DNA from: Lumbricus terrestris
Taxonomy: Eukaryota > Annelida > Clitellata > Crassiclitellata > Lumbricidae
DNA length: 64,000 nucleotides
Assembly: GCA_949752735.1 (NCBI GenBank)
Contig: OX457047.1
Location: 42,669,445 to 42,733,444, forward strand
Reading direction: 5' to 3'
The notes under the pieces were generated by a model, which made no database searches, was not told the DNA's origin, and saw nothing but the letters and a program-made list of their open reading frames with translations. The number at the start of each line of letters is the position of its first letter. The stretch's first letter is position 1. Below, one piece after another: positions 1-11,639 of the stretch. A program made the translations under genes and the position numbers.

Positions 1-306
1 CATCCGTTGTTATGATTCCTATCAGCAATTTTGTCATTTCAAAACGTTTTTTATTCTCACGTAAAGACTAAAGATAACTTAAGGAGTTAAGAGTCTCGCT
101 CAAGACCGTAGCTAGGGGGGGGGGTTGCTGCCCTCGGATATCTATACTCAGTATAATTATTCTACATATCTGGGGATAGATTATTTCATCCCCGGATAGC
201 TGTAGAGGGAGGATACAATATCCCGCGACACCGTACCTATCAAGACATCAGCGCGGAAGAGTATAATGATTATTATTGATATTGCTGCCTTTTATTTTCG
301 TTGCAG

Positions 307-3300
307 GGAGTTTCTGATGCCTGGTTTTGTCGACACCCATTTGCATGCGAGCCAGTATCTGAATGCCGGGAAGGGCCTTGATGTTCCACTTCTGGACTGG
401 CTGAAGAAGTACACTTGCCCACTGGAATCTCGCTTCAAAGATATTGAGTTTGCTGGACAGCAGTATGAAAAAGTCGTGGTAATGCAATAGTTTCTGGAAA
501 GCTAGCAAAATTACCGCAATTAAGAGGGTAAGAAGCATGATGATACTGTTGATGATGATGACGACGACAACGATGATGATGATGATGACGATGTGATGGT
601 GGTGATGCTATGGACAAAGATAATTATTACAGTGATTTCTCATAAGCGCGTGGCACATTTGTGTACAGAGGTAAGGGAAGTTCTCAGAAGTGTTACGGAT
701 ATGGCCTACATGTTTAGGGCCATCTATAGATTCTAAGACTGGAATAGGTAGAGTGAGTGTGAGATTTCAGCAGAATGCTTGCCTATCTTTAGGTGTGACT
801 TCAGAAATTTATGAATTAATGTAGTAATCTTTCTTTGGTCGTGGCTGGGCTGGGAGCTCCTCTGAGTAGATTCTTGAAGGGGGCGCTATATAAGTGCTCG
901 GAATCAATAAATGAATGAATGAATGAAAGGAAGAGATCAAGGGATTTAATTTCATTTAAAAAGCAGGTGGATCCAAGTACGAAAGTAAGTAAGAAAGTAA
1001 GTAAAGTAGGTTTTTAACAAGCCATAAATCCTTTAATAAACTGTTGTTGGTGATCGCATTTTTGTATACAATCAATTATTTAAATTCTTAGCAAGGTAAG
1101 AGATTAAACCATAACTAGAACAGGTCTTGAGAAACGTAGTTTTACATGACATGTGCTACTTGCTCCGATGGTTGAGCTGTTGTTTTGATGATTTTGCTGT
1201 TGTTTTGCTGGTTTTGCTGTTGTTTTGATGGTTTTGCTGTTGCTTTGATGGTTTTGCTGGTTTTGCTGTTGCTTTGATGGTTTTGCTGGTTTTGCTGTTG
1301 CTTTGATGGTTTTGCTGTTGTTTTGTTGGTTTTGCTGTTGTTTTGGTGGTTTTCTGTTGTTTTGATGGTTTTGCTGTTGTTTTGCTGTCGTTTTGCTGTA
1401 GACTCGTCTATTGAAGAATGGAACAACTACGGCTTGCTATTTTGCGACCATACATCTGGAGGCCACACTGAAACTATGCGACATCATTGGTAACTACAAT
1501 TCCTCTGTCTGTCTGTCTGTTTGTCTGTCTATCTCTAGCTGGGAGCTTTCGGTCCATCGTTTTGGAACCTCAACCTGACAGCGTTGTACTTTCTCAGTTG
1601 TAGGTCTAACTGTCTGAAAATAGTCTCACATTGGGGATAACCTTAGGTAGTTAGGGTTGACTCGTAAGTGTTTTACAAGTTAGTTACAAGGGCGGATACT
1701 GAAATTTTCACAGGGGGCCAAACTTTAGGGTCTTGTTGGTGGACAGGGGAAAAATTTCATTGCCGCCGAAAAAACTAATGACCTTTTTTTAGTCATTCGT
1801 CCAATTTTCTGGTAAAAGATACCATTTCAACCGCCAAAATAGTTGATGACCTTTTTTATTTAGTCGTCGTCCGTAGTAGAGAGTAATGGTAGATCAAACG
1901 GGGGACCACGTCCCATGCGATTTTTTTTATAGGGGGCCTGATGTCCTGCCTTTCTCTCCCGCTGCATTTATTTATTGGCTTGTTGAAACCAAATGGGGGA
2001 CCACATCCCATGCAATTTTTAAATGGGGGGGCCATGACCGGATTGGCCCCCTGGATCCGCCCCTGGTTAGTTATGTATCATCGTGGTTGAACTGGTACCG
2101 TAGTGCCTATTAGTCGGCTTCTTGAAGGGGCACTATATAAATTCCTGAAATGAATTAATGAATGAATAGGTTGCGTCACCTAGTATACGTCCGTCGTTTT
2201 GCATGAATTCATTGACTCATTCTTTATTAGTTCGATGAGATAACGAAGGAAATTGAAAGATCACTAAAGAAACAAAACTGCAATTGTGTCAATGAAAATC
2301 ACAATTGTGTCAATGAAAATCAGACATTCTTCCTTTTGAATGTTGTGTTGTTTATGGACTAGGCCTAGATGTCTTTCAGAATACTTCCTTATTAGGCTAC
2401 ACTACAGTAATCTATAGAGGTGTTTAATGACTTCAAAGATTGCAATGTAGTATCAGTCCCGACCTGACACCAAACCACAATCAAGCGCTTGCGGAATAGG
2501 GGCAAAGGAAGACAAAGAAGTTCATTACAAAGGCTAATAGGTAACTTATTCCAGAAAGACGCCAAAATGCCACCATTGCAGTGTGGAAATTCAAAAAATT
2601 TCTGCATTGGGATCACTTTGAAGTCTTAGACCAGGACTATTGGCACTGAAATGATGAGCAGTTTCGTTCAAATGACCGCCTAAAATGCTACCATTGAGTG
2701 CGGAAATTAAAAAATTTCGAACTTTGTGAAGGAGACACATCCCCTACCCAATCGCCTCCCTTGCTCGGCGCTTCACGTCTCGGCGATCGTCCTTCGGCCG
2801 CTCGTCTGTCCCCCAAAAGTTTTGACCAAGTCTCCGCCTATGCCCCCAGTAATTTTTTTACAATTTTCATACTAGACTGTAACGCGGCGGGTAATAGTAG
2901 TAGTAGTAGTTAGGACACTAGCTCATGTAGTCTAAACTATTGTTTTGTTTTGTTTGTGAGTGCAGCTGAGCGTGGACAGCGAGCTTTCGTTGGAAAGGTT
3001 TGCAGATGTAGCAATTCACCCGAATACTACGTTGAAACTCCTGAGGAGTCAGTGACACTTAGTGAAAGGTTCATAATATCCTAATAATTATCAAGGTTTT
3101 TTAAAATAGAATTCAAATTTCCATTGTTTAAGAACAACCCGGCTGATTCTATTGTTTTAATCAATTGTTTATATTTTCTTAAAAGAAATAATCACCTGTC
3201 GCATTTGTAACTCGCAAATTCCAAATTCCAATCTTGTCTTTTCATAGGTGAGCGCACAACAGTTTATTTACATATTAAGCAGTATGAAAAACACAAGAGA

Positions 3301-6300
3301 GTATGCATTTGGTAAATCCTTAATATAAATTAAGAACAATAGGGCCAAAATGGAGCCTTGTACTCCAAAGGATTTTTTAAAATGTAATTACAGCTCACTT
3401 ACTGCAACCGATTCATGAAGTGAAATCACTGGTAAACCACTCAGGCTGGATGCCTCGGATTCCATCATTTTTTAAAATTTCTTTTATTAGGATGGTATCA
3501 TTGACAGTTTCTAGGTCTTAGCAAGGTCGAAGAACGTGTTTAAAGGAATGTACTTGAGTAGAGCTGGTGTCGCAAAATTTAACTTAGCAAAAGCATTATG
3601 AAACAGTTTGAATTTCTCTATTTTGTTTTCTGTAGATTCGTTGAGGAAATTCTGAATCGTAAGGTGTGTAGATGTTCCTTCTTGATGTTTATATAGCTGA
3701 AACTGTTTCATACAATATTTCGTTTATGATGTAACTTTTGCCAATTCATTCATTTTTATGGCATGGTCTTTAAGATCGGAACATACCAAGAGCAGTGGTT
3801 TAGAACTATGGGATGATCATAATTATGATTGAAATTTCCATATAATAATCTAAAAATATAATAATAGTAGCAATGCTGCAATAGTATGTAATTGGTAGTA
3901 GCAGCAACAGTAGTAGTAGGTGTTGTAGTTGTAGTAGTTGTAGCAGTAGCAGTAAACGACGACGACGATGATGATGATGATGATGACAATGACGATGATG
4001 ATGATGATGACCACGATGATGATGATTGCTCTTCCATTTTCATGTTCTTTCTGAAGCTATGATTAGTCTTTTGGTTCTCTTTTCAGAATCCTCTTATTCA
4101 GCCGATATTAAGTCCTGCATCTACGCTGTTCTGCACACTGAATGTGATGTCGAAAGTAGCATATATCGCCCGAACACGAAATCTAACGATACAGGTGACA
4201 GACAGACAGACACACAGCCAGACAGACAGCCAGATAGACACATAGCCAGACAGATAGACAGACAGGCAGATAGGCGCCACTGAGATGACCTAATGGCTAA
4301 TAAATCCACCTTACATTTCTGGGGAGGGGATTTTGAATCCTTGTAGGCCTACATTCTGTCTATGGAAAAGTCATTGACCGTTTTCTTGAACTGTTCATAA
4401 TCTCAATGAAACCATCGTCTTCATTATAGTCTTGTCATATCCAATTAACAGATATAATTATACAGACTACTTGCATAAAACATACAAACATACATACAAA
4501 CATAGTATACATACATGCATAGTATTGCATACATACATACATACATACATGCATACATACATATGCGCATACAAACATACAGAAACAAATAATCACATTC
4601 ATTTTCTTCTGCTATAATTTTTTAGAGTCATATCAACGAATCGGTTGCTGCGATGAAACGATCGAAGGAATTGTTTCCGGAATTCAAAAGCGCCACCTAT
4701 GTCTACGATGCCACCGGACTACTTACTGACCAGGTTACACCACCAAAACAATATATTGCCAGTAGTTCATCATGAGCCACTACTCTAGTACTTCTTCTGC
4801 TACTGCTACTATGGCTGCTGTTGCTGCTACTGCACTGCTACTATTATTACCGCTACTTCTACTGCCACTATTACTTCCGCTAATTCTACTACTACTATTA
4901 CTACCACTACTTGTAGTAGCTACTACTACTACTACTACTACTACCTGTACTATAACTACTACCTACCACTACCAAAACCTGAAACTACTACTTCTACTAC
5001 TACTACTATCACTACCACTACTACTGCTACTACTAATACTTCCACCACTACTACTACTAGTAATGCTACTACTACTATAACTACTACCTACCACTACTAC
5101 TACCACCACCACCACTACCGTCACCTCTACCAGCACCTTCGAATCCTATCTCACCGAATCCTATAATCCTGTTGTAGCTGGTCTTTTTTATAGTCTGGTG
5201 ATCTGATTATAGACGGTGATGGCGCATGGAGTCTACATGGAAGATGACGAACTGGAATTATTGCGAAGACGAGAGACGGCCATTGCACATTGTCCAAACT
5301 CAAATCTCAGGTTTTTATACATAATTATTATGCCTAATGCAATCATGTAATACATTGCGTGTAATACATTACATCTCCTGTGCATAATGCAATTTGATGG
5401 CCACTCAGTGTTCTTCATCGTCGTTGTCATCATAATATAATCATCATCATTATCATCATATTCTTCTTCATCATCATGATCCTCGTAATTTTTTTATTTT
5501 CATCAACGTCATTTTTGTGTTATCAATTTAATTTGAATTTATTTATTAGCCTCTTCATTATTTTGATCATAAATATTATTTTGAATTTATGTATTTATTT
5601 TTTTACCCGAGGTACCTCAGATCCCTCGGGATTTAAGAAAAATATGCTGGAGTTGTTTTAGGAATGTCTAGAAATTCAGGTCTCGTCGTTATTTAGTATA
5701 TATTTTTGTCGTCATCATCATCATCATCAGGTCGTCGTCTCATTATCATCATCCTCATCATGAATAACCATCAGCACTGTACTTCACATCATTCTCGTAC
5801 CAAACACAACCTAGCTTCCTCAACCACCACTGCTACCACCACTGCTACCACCACCAGCATCATCTCCATCATGAATGGAATCATTTTTTATTTTAAATAT
5901 AATTATCGTTATTATTACTGGGCCTACTATTATTATTATATATTTTTCTTTGACTTGTCTAGAATGACACTACTCGTCATTGTCTTGGTTAGTGAAAGTG
6001 CCATTATTATTATTATCATTATTATCATCATTATTATTGTTGTTGTTGTTGTTATTATTATTTCAGTTTGAAGTCAGGAGTTTGCGATGTCAGACGTTTA
6101 CTTGACAAAGGCATCAAAGTTGGACTTGGAACTGGTGAGAATAAAGAAACCAATAGTTATCAGACGGAGATTAGATCACGCAAAAAAGATTAGATTAAGA
6201 CTTTTAATGGAATGGGAAAAATTGCCTCATTGTGAAATGGCGGCCACGATCGTAATCGTGCATTTATATAGCGCCACTTCAAGAGAAACTTCTTAGAGGC

Positions 6301-9300
6301 GCTCCCAACCTGACAACCAAACCACAATCAAAGAGAATATTGTCCTAGTATATTTTATCTGTACTACCGTCTACCGGTAGGCTATACTTTACAGCCTAAT
6401 ATAGCCTGCCTGTATATATTTTTATCACCTGAATTATGTATTGAAAATTGTATGTATGTGTGTATGCATCTATGTAACTATGTATGTATGTAGTATGTAT
6501 GTAGCCTATGTAATGGTGCAAAAACTGTAGATATATCTGGTGGTTATCATCCATCCATACTGGATGCTATCCGTCAGTGCGTCTCCACGTCGATTGCCAA
6601 AGGATTGTGGAATGGTGAGGAGCAGGAGCGACTACGATCCACTCAGTCCTCATCATCTGCCTCTGCAACCAAGGAATATCGCTGCATTGACTACAAAGAG
6701 GCTTTCCGCCTGGCTACTCTGGGAGGTAGCCAAGGTAAGACAAGGCTTATAAATAACAATAATGACCATAGATGTAGGCTACATCTCTTATTATTGCAAT
6801 AGCACCTTCTACAATTATTACTACTACTACTGTTACTAATATTGCTATTACCATTGCTACTTCTACTGGTGTTATTACTATTACTGCTGCTGCTACTACT
6901 ACTAGTAGTAGTTGTAGTAGTCTACTACTACAACTAATAGTAATAATAGCAATATAATTTCTATCATAATTATCATTGCTATTACTGCTTTTAGCTCTCG
7001 GTCTTTCGGAGAAGCTTGGAAACTTTGAGGTTGGAAAGGACTTTGACGCCCTCAGAATCAACGTCCTTGATCCCGAGTCGGCCTTTGACGTCTTGATGAC
7101 GTACGACTCCATTGAAGATCAGTTCGAAAAGTTCATCTACCTAGGTACAATTGCCTAAATTGTTTATCTAACCTAATTAAATTTAAAGACGATAATTATA
7201 AGTCTGATAATAATAATAATAATAACGCCATGGCATTAAGTGGCTTATCTGTCAAAACTCGTGCCTGACCTGGATGAGGGTTAACTGTTACAAACCAATT
7301 GTTTTTATAATTTCTAAGTCCCTGGGAACGAAGTGCCTCAATATAAAATAACAAAAATAATTGAAATAGTATTAACAATTCGATGCAATTGCAAAGATTC
7401 AGTGGCTTTCAAAGTGGGAACACCATCAGCTTTTCTGGTACAGGGTACCTTACCATGTGTAATTGCACATTTCATAGCCTAATAATAATAATCTTAGCAA
7501 TGATATGGTAACTCGACCCGGACCACCACGGACTACTCTCACGGACAACCCTTCTAACTCAACGCAGCGCTCGTGAATAAGCCGGTGCCCCGCGCTTGGC
7601 TTTCCAGTGGCGCTTTAGAAATTAGGAGATTACGATTAGTAACAAACACTAATTCATAATTAATGATAACACCAGATGGGAGCATTTAAATGATACCCGC
7701 ATTTTTCTCCATCATAGCTACCCAGAAAGGGTATAATTATTACTTGACTACGATAGTTACTATTGAAAATGTGTGTCCGTTTCACTGTCAACCATAGACC
7801 AGTGTTTAATCTAGTCCCCCTCCTCTGGGGGGGGAACTGAGGTTTCTGGGGGGGGAGAGACAAATGAGCGTCCGAAGGACGCTCGTGAGGCGCGTAGCGC
7901 CCTGAGGGGGAGGGGTATGGGGCAAATCACCCTCCCCATTAGAAATTTTTTGAATATCCACATTGCAATGGCAGTATTTTAAGGTGTCATCTTAACAAAA
8001 TTGCTGTAGTTTTTTCAGAGACCCATTAGAAACTTTTTGAATTTCCAAATTGCAAAGGCAGCATTTTAAGGTGTCATCTTAACAAAATAGCTGTACTTTT
8101 TCAGTGTCCCATCAGAAACTTTTTGAATTTCCACAATGCAATGGCAGTATTTTAAGGTGCCATCTTAGCAAAATAGCTGTACTTTTTTCAGTGACCCATT
8201 AGAAACTTTTTGAATTTCCACATTGCAATGGCAGCATTTTAAGGTGTCATCTTAACAAAATAGCTGTACTTTTTCAGTGACCCATTAGAAACTTTTTGAA
8301 TTTCCACATTGCATTGGCAGCATTTTAAGGCGTCATCTTAACAAAATAGCTGTAGCCTACTTTTTCAGTGACTCATTACAAACTCTTGAATTTCCACATT
8401 GCAATGATACCATTTGAAGATGTCATTTTAGCAAAATAACTCCATTATTTCAGTACTGATAAAAAGTGGTTTAGGATTTCAATATATATATTATATAGTT
8501 ATAATTACAATAAAAAATATCTTTATGTATCGTGTTCAGCAGCTCAGTTCTGCTGTTGCTGGGTTAATCTAATGAATTACTGCTTACATGAGTAAATAAG
8601 CTGACTTTTCAGCACTGTAATCAGAAACTGTCAGCTTATCCCAGTTTCCTCATGTATGAATTACTGCTGAGTTGCTGACCAGGACACACTTTCCGAAATC
8701 ATATTTAATGATACAGAAATCTACCAAGAGCTAATAAACTACCGATGCCAAAATCAAGAAGCCACTTGTAGTAATGATGTTATTTTACTACGTGTTCAGA
8801 TAATTGGACCAAAACATTTGAAATTTGACAGTTTAAAATGTGAAGGATAGCACTTGATAGCCATTGAGTTGTACAAAAATAGTATTTGTACAAATATTAA
8901 CAGTATATTATACTCATTTTTGCTGGATTTTGTCATATATTATAACAGTAAATAATTACTACAACCATGTAGTGGTAGATAATATTACGTTATATTATTA
9001 CAATAGTTCATGTAATGCAGTGATGTAAACACTAAACAGCAAGTAAATACTATTATCATTTTGACAAATTTTTCTGGAGATGTCAACTCTGTTTTTAGTT
9101 AGAAAAAATAGTGTTTATACAAATATATACAGTAAGTTATATTCATTGCAACATGATAGTATCATATATTATAGTAGTAAATGATGTCATTTTAATCATA
9201 TAATAGTAAATAATATCACGGTATATTATAACACTTCAAGTAAAACAACGATGAAAAAGTTACTAAAAACCAATAACATTTTGGCAAATTTTTCTGGGGG

Positions 9301-9878
9301 GGGGGGGGAAATGTCAATCCTGGGGGGGGGGGGAAAGTTCCCCCCCCAGAGACGTCTAGATTAAACACTGACCATAGACGGCACCCCAATGCAAATTCCG
9401 CTTCTAATTGTACATTTCATTTTTTTATTTATCTTTTGAATCTCCAAATGCAATTTTTTACTTTTTAAACATAACTATTCGTCAATCTGTCTTCGTATAT
9501 AATTAATTTAAGCTTTTCTTATGTAAACAAGATGTGAAATTTTCCGACACCCCAATATTATCGTCCAAAAACTAGGAACACAACTTATTGCATTGAATTT
9601 CTGTGTTCTTATGCTATGCAGTCTACCAGTGAACTTTTCCCGAAGTACCGGTAGCACAGCTCAGCGATTAACAATCATTCCAGAGAGAACCGCCAAAGTT
9701 TCATATTTCTGACGGAGTATAAAATACCTTAGGTACAAAATAAAGTACAGCGCAATTGCATATGTATTTTCTTTTCTTTATTTTATATTTAATTTATTTC
9801 TATTGTCTCATTTTAGGAGATGACAGAAACATTTCAGAAGTCTACGTTGCCGGAAAGAAAGTTCGCAGTCGGCGTTGA
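307..9878 (+). CDS. GDA: Guanine deaminase (3' part of gene, eight exons)
   Basis: Zinc amidohydrolase that deaminates guanine to xanthine in purine catabolism. Exons read from the sequence: 307-478, 1402-1489, 2966-3068, 4626-4733, 5213-5310, 6067-6134, 6531-6734, 6995-7144 and 9817-9878 (stop TGA 9876-9878). Exon 307 carries the metal-binding VDTHLHA, exon 1402 carries LKNGTTTACYFATIH, exon 4626 opens with SHI, exon 5213 has TVMAHG and IAHCPNSNL, and the 6067/6531 junction rebuilds GTDISGG. The expected His and Asp metal ligands are therefore present. Splice phases agree at every junction except 3068 to 4626, where about 38 residues are missing, including the PRFSLSC-like substrate-binding segment. 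Exon 307 starts inside a codon, so the N-terminus lies left of the window. An AATAAA at 9881-9886 follows the stop; another is near 10219. Identity is secure; whether the copy is functional is uncertain because of the gap. Confidence 0.87.
539..602. repeat. (GAT/GAC)n microsatellite
   Basis: Imperfect trinucleotide run in the first visible intron of guanine deaminase. The Asp- or His-rich readings across it are low complexity. Confidence 0.85.
845..925 (+). mobile_element. LINE/SINE 3' tail (gcgctatataa type)
   Basis: Contains gggagctcctctgagtag, then cttgaagggggcgctatata, then a TGAA-rich end. The same tail ends the LINE fragments and the tRNA-headed SINEs elsewhere in the window. Only the 3' end is present. 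Confidence 0.7.
1185..1399. repeat. TTTTGCTG-based minisatellite
   Basis: About 200 bp of irregular tandem units combining ttttgctg, ttgttttg and atgg. It runs directly into the acceptor of the guanine deaminase exon at 1402, so it replaces the usual polypyrimidine tract with T-rich repeat. Confidence 0.85.
1687..2065. mobile_element. hAT-like MITE with perfect 8-bp TSD
   Basis: Left end CAAGGGCGGATACTG and right end (reverse complement) CAGGGGCGGATCCAGG are imperfect terminal inverted repeats. They are flanked by GTTAGTTA at 1679-1686 and again at 2066-2073. The interior is G/C-tract rich with no transposase. An 8-bp duplication with CA..TG-type ends fits the hAT superfamily. Confidence 0.82.
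2100..2168 (+). mobile_element. LINE/SINE 3' tail
   Basis: cttcttgaaggggcactatataaatt followed by a TGAA-type end; the same tail family as at 845. Confidence 0.6.
2390..2560 (-). mobile_element. LINE 3' end fragment
   Basis: On the minus strand it reads FWNKLPISLCNE and then FRKRLIVVW, a pattern typical of the last part of CR1/L2-type reverse transcriptase polyproteins (W-N-x-LP-x-S followed by FKxxLK). Severely truncated. Confidence 0.55.
2560..2850 (-). mobile_element. Fragment related to the 7800-9370 fold-back element
   Basis: Contains two copies of a segment close to the reverse complement of the 87-bp units at 7937-8460 (ccaccattgcagtgtggaaa, then ttcaaaaaatttct). After them comes a GC-rich stretch with ggcgatcgtccttcggccgctcg, like the palindrome at the left side of that element. 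Inverted orientation; no ends recognised. Confidence 0.6.
3290..3720 (-). mobile_element. CR1/Jockey-like LINE reverse transcriptase fragment
   Basis: The minus strand reads FFDLAKT, TVNDTILIKEILKNDGIRGI, PEWF and then VQGSIL.LLFLIYIKDLPNA in connected frames. These match the conserved LINE RT order (DLSKAFDTVDH, GIRG..W, GVPQGSILGPLLF). Several stops make it a relic. It lies in the guanine deaminase intron from which a coding segment is missing. Confidence 0.75.
3890..4025. repeat. (TAG/CAG)n and (GAT)n microsatellite
   Basis: Imperfect trinucleotide array; the Ser-rich and Thr-rich readings across it are spurious. Confidence 0.85.
4197..4272. repeat. (CAGA)n microsatellite
   Basis: Imperfect tetranucleotide array within a guanine deaminase intron. 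Confidence 0.9.
4480..4580. repeat. (CATA)n microsatellite
   Basis: Imperfect acatacat array, 45 bp before the acceptor of exon 4626. Confidence 0.85.
4775..5125. repeat. (CTA/CTT/CCA)n trinucleotide domain
   Basis: About 350 bp of interrupted trinucleotide repeats filling most of the 4733-5213 intron. The Leu/Thr-rich reading is low complexity. Confidence 0.9.
5400..6062. repeat. (TCA), (ACC) and (ATT) trinucleotide blocks
   Basis: Three separate trinucleotide blocks (about 5410-5480, 5710-5880, 6000-6062) in one intron. The last abuts the acceptor of exon 6067. No exon seen between them. Confidence 0.8.
6262..6335 (-). mobile_element. LINE/SINE 3' tail
   Basis: tatagcgccacttcaag, then cttagaggcgctcccaac: the reverse-oriented form of the common tail. 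Confidence 0.6.
6800..6950. repeat. (CTA/TTA)n with (TAG)n fold-back
   Basis: Trinucleotide repeats change strand sense near 6900 (actactactagtagtagt), giving a short self-complementary centre, 45 bp before exon 6995. Confidence 0.75.
7800..9370. mobile_element. 1.57-kb fold-back transposon, 9-bp TSD, internal tandem array
   Basis: Terminal inverted repeats begin CAGTGTTTAATCTAG at 7800 and end with its exact complement at 9370. The arms continue through long G or C tracts. ACCATAGAC flanks both ends (7791-7799 and 9371-9379), a 9-bp duplication. Inside are six tandem units of 86-91 bp starting near 7937, 8024, 8110, 8197, 8283 and 8374, and a perfect hairpin GAGCGTCC-GAA-GGACGCTC near 7867. 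No transposase is visible, so it is non-autonomous. The 9-bp duplication would fit Mutator-like elements; hAT is possible if one base matches by chance. Confidence 0.88.
7937..8465. repeat. Six-copy 86-91 bp tandem repeat
   Basis: Each unit starts cattagaaactttttgaatt, has an internal ttgcaatggcag and ends near gctgtactttttcagtg. Copies differ at a few positions; the last is the most diverged. Sits inside the fold-back element. Confidence 0.9.
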
Positions 9879-10199
9879 AAAATAAACAAACGTTTCAATA
9901 CGATAAAACACAAAAAAATCATCGATTTGTCATAGGTTTTCGATACCAAGTGTGCCATACTCAGTACTTGGAATAACTTACAGGACATTATTTATTGGTA
10001 GTTTTGGCATTGTATGGAGTGATCAATCAATGATTGATGAAGAAATGCATTTCAAGTATTTTCTCATTGTCTTCATTTTCTCAATCTTACATATGCAGTG
10101 TTAGCACCTTAATTTTTTCAGCCTCGCAATGTGAAATGTTAGCACCTTAATTTTCTCCGCCTCGGCATATGAAGCCTATGAGTCGATAGCTTGAAGGCG

Positions 10200-11500
10200 C
10201 GAGCTACAGAAATGGAGAAATAAATATTAAAACAGAGATTTCGTTTTCTCAGCTTCGGCATATGAAACTTTAGTGCCTTCAAACCGGGAGGGGGTGAAAT
10301 GCAAGACATTCAATTACATCATATTGACCCACTTTCACATAACGTTACACTAACCTACCAACCACGTAACAAGTTCCACTTTCACATTAATTTGACTAAT
10401 TTCCACTTTTACAGCAACATTTACACCACGCTATTTGATTCACTTTCACTCAGGCGTCAAAATGAATGGTGTCACCCTCCTCCTCTCTCCAGGCTTGGGA
10501 CTGGCACAGATAAAGTACAAGCAGTGCCAGATTTTATTTTATTTTTGTAGGGACGCATTTGTTTACGCAGCATCCGAAAATCCAATGTGTGTTATGCGTC
10601 GTCAGCTGACGATAAATAAATTACAAAAGATGGAAATCAGATGAATTATTTCGTTGGCAGATTGGATGACAGAATGTGGGATGTTACAACTGTACGAAAC
10701 AGGAACAAACAACTAGGCCAGAGAGAGGGAGAGAAAAGGAAAGATAAAGAAACAGAGAGATAGAGAGACACACAGAAAGAGAGACGGGTAGATAGGGACA
10801 AATAGACAAACAGATGGAAAGAGAGAGACAGAATGAGATGAATAGAAAGAGAACTATGTAGGCCCCTAATATGTAGATAAAGAACCATAGATAAATAGAC
10901 AGATAGAGAAAGAGACATACAATACAGCAAGAGATAGATAGAGATACATAGAAAACGGATCTATAAATTCAGACAGACAGACAGACAGAGACTGCCATAA
11001 CTAACAAAGCTACAGAAATGTCTAATACAACCAGAGGCTGATCGAGACACATTAGCATTAAAACACACTGATGACCAAACACCCATCAATGCCCATCCAT
11101 CCCACTGAAACACAATTTTTTTCATCAAAATTTTCACATTTTAACACAAAAACGACGCAACAACGTAGAAAACGAGCACAGACAACAAACGACGATGTAC
11201 GAATATGAATGGTCCTCAGAAATTTGTCTCTTCTTCAATTCAAAACAGAAATTAAACGCACAGAACGTACATCATGTGAAAACTCTTCTAACCGTCGATA
11301 AGAAATCAAACCACACATAATTATGCATATAATATATATGTGTATATCTATTAATGTAATATGCACACACACATATATACCAAATATACTGTCAATATAT
11401 AATAAACATTGGATATTACACTTAGGACACAAGACCAGGGATGGTCTCCCTCTCTAGAAATCCTTCTCAGGCATTACTCGTCTTAAGACAGTTTAAGGGG
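10200..11500. other. Gene-free stretch after guanine deaminase
   Basis: Holds purine-rich simple repeats (GAGA and CAGA runs about 10720-10990) and no exon-like sequence. The 94-residue minus-strand reading over the repeat is low complexity. Confidence 0.6.
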
Positions 11501-11575
11501 GCCATGCTGGGGTTGGGAGCGCCTCTGAGTAGACCCTTTCCAGAGGTGCCTTACAAATTAATTTAATGAATGAAC
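11497..11575 (+). mobile_element. LINE/SINE 3' tail
   Basis: Has ggttgggagcgcctctgagt, then a short spacer and a TGAA end; same tail family. Confidence 0.6.
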
Positions 11576-11597
11576 GTGTCTAGAGCTCCTTGCTGTT

Positions 11598-11632
11598 CTG
11601 GACATGATTAGCAAGTCGCTAATCATGTCCAG
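11598..11632. repeat. Perfect 15-bp inverted repeat (hairpin)
   Basis: CTGGACATGATTAGC, a 5-base loop aagtc, then the exact complement. No terminator or mobile-element context is seen. Confidence 0.85.
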
Positions 11633-11639
11633 AAATTAG

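Noticed and set aside
4772..5080. 102-codon Leu-rich hydrophobic reading
   Set aside because: Trinucleotide repeat in an intron; no real membrane protein.
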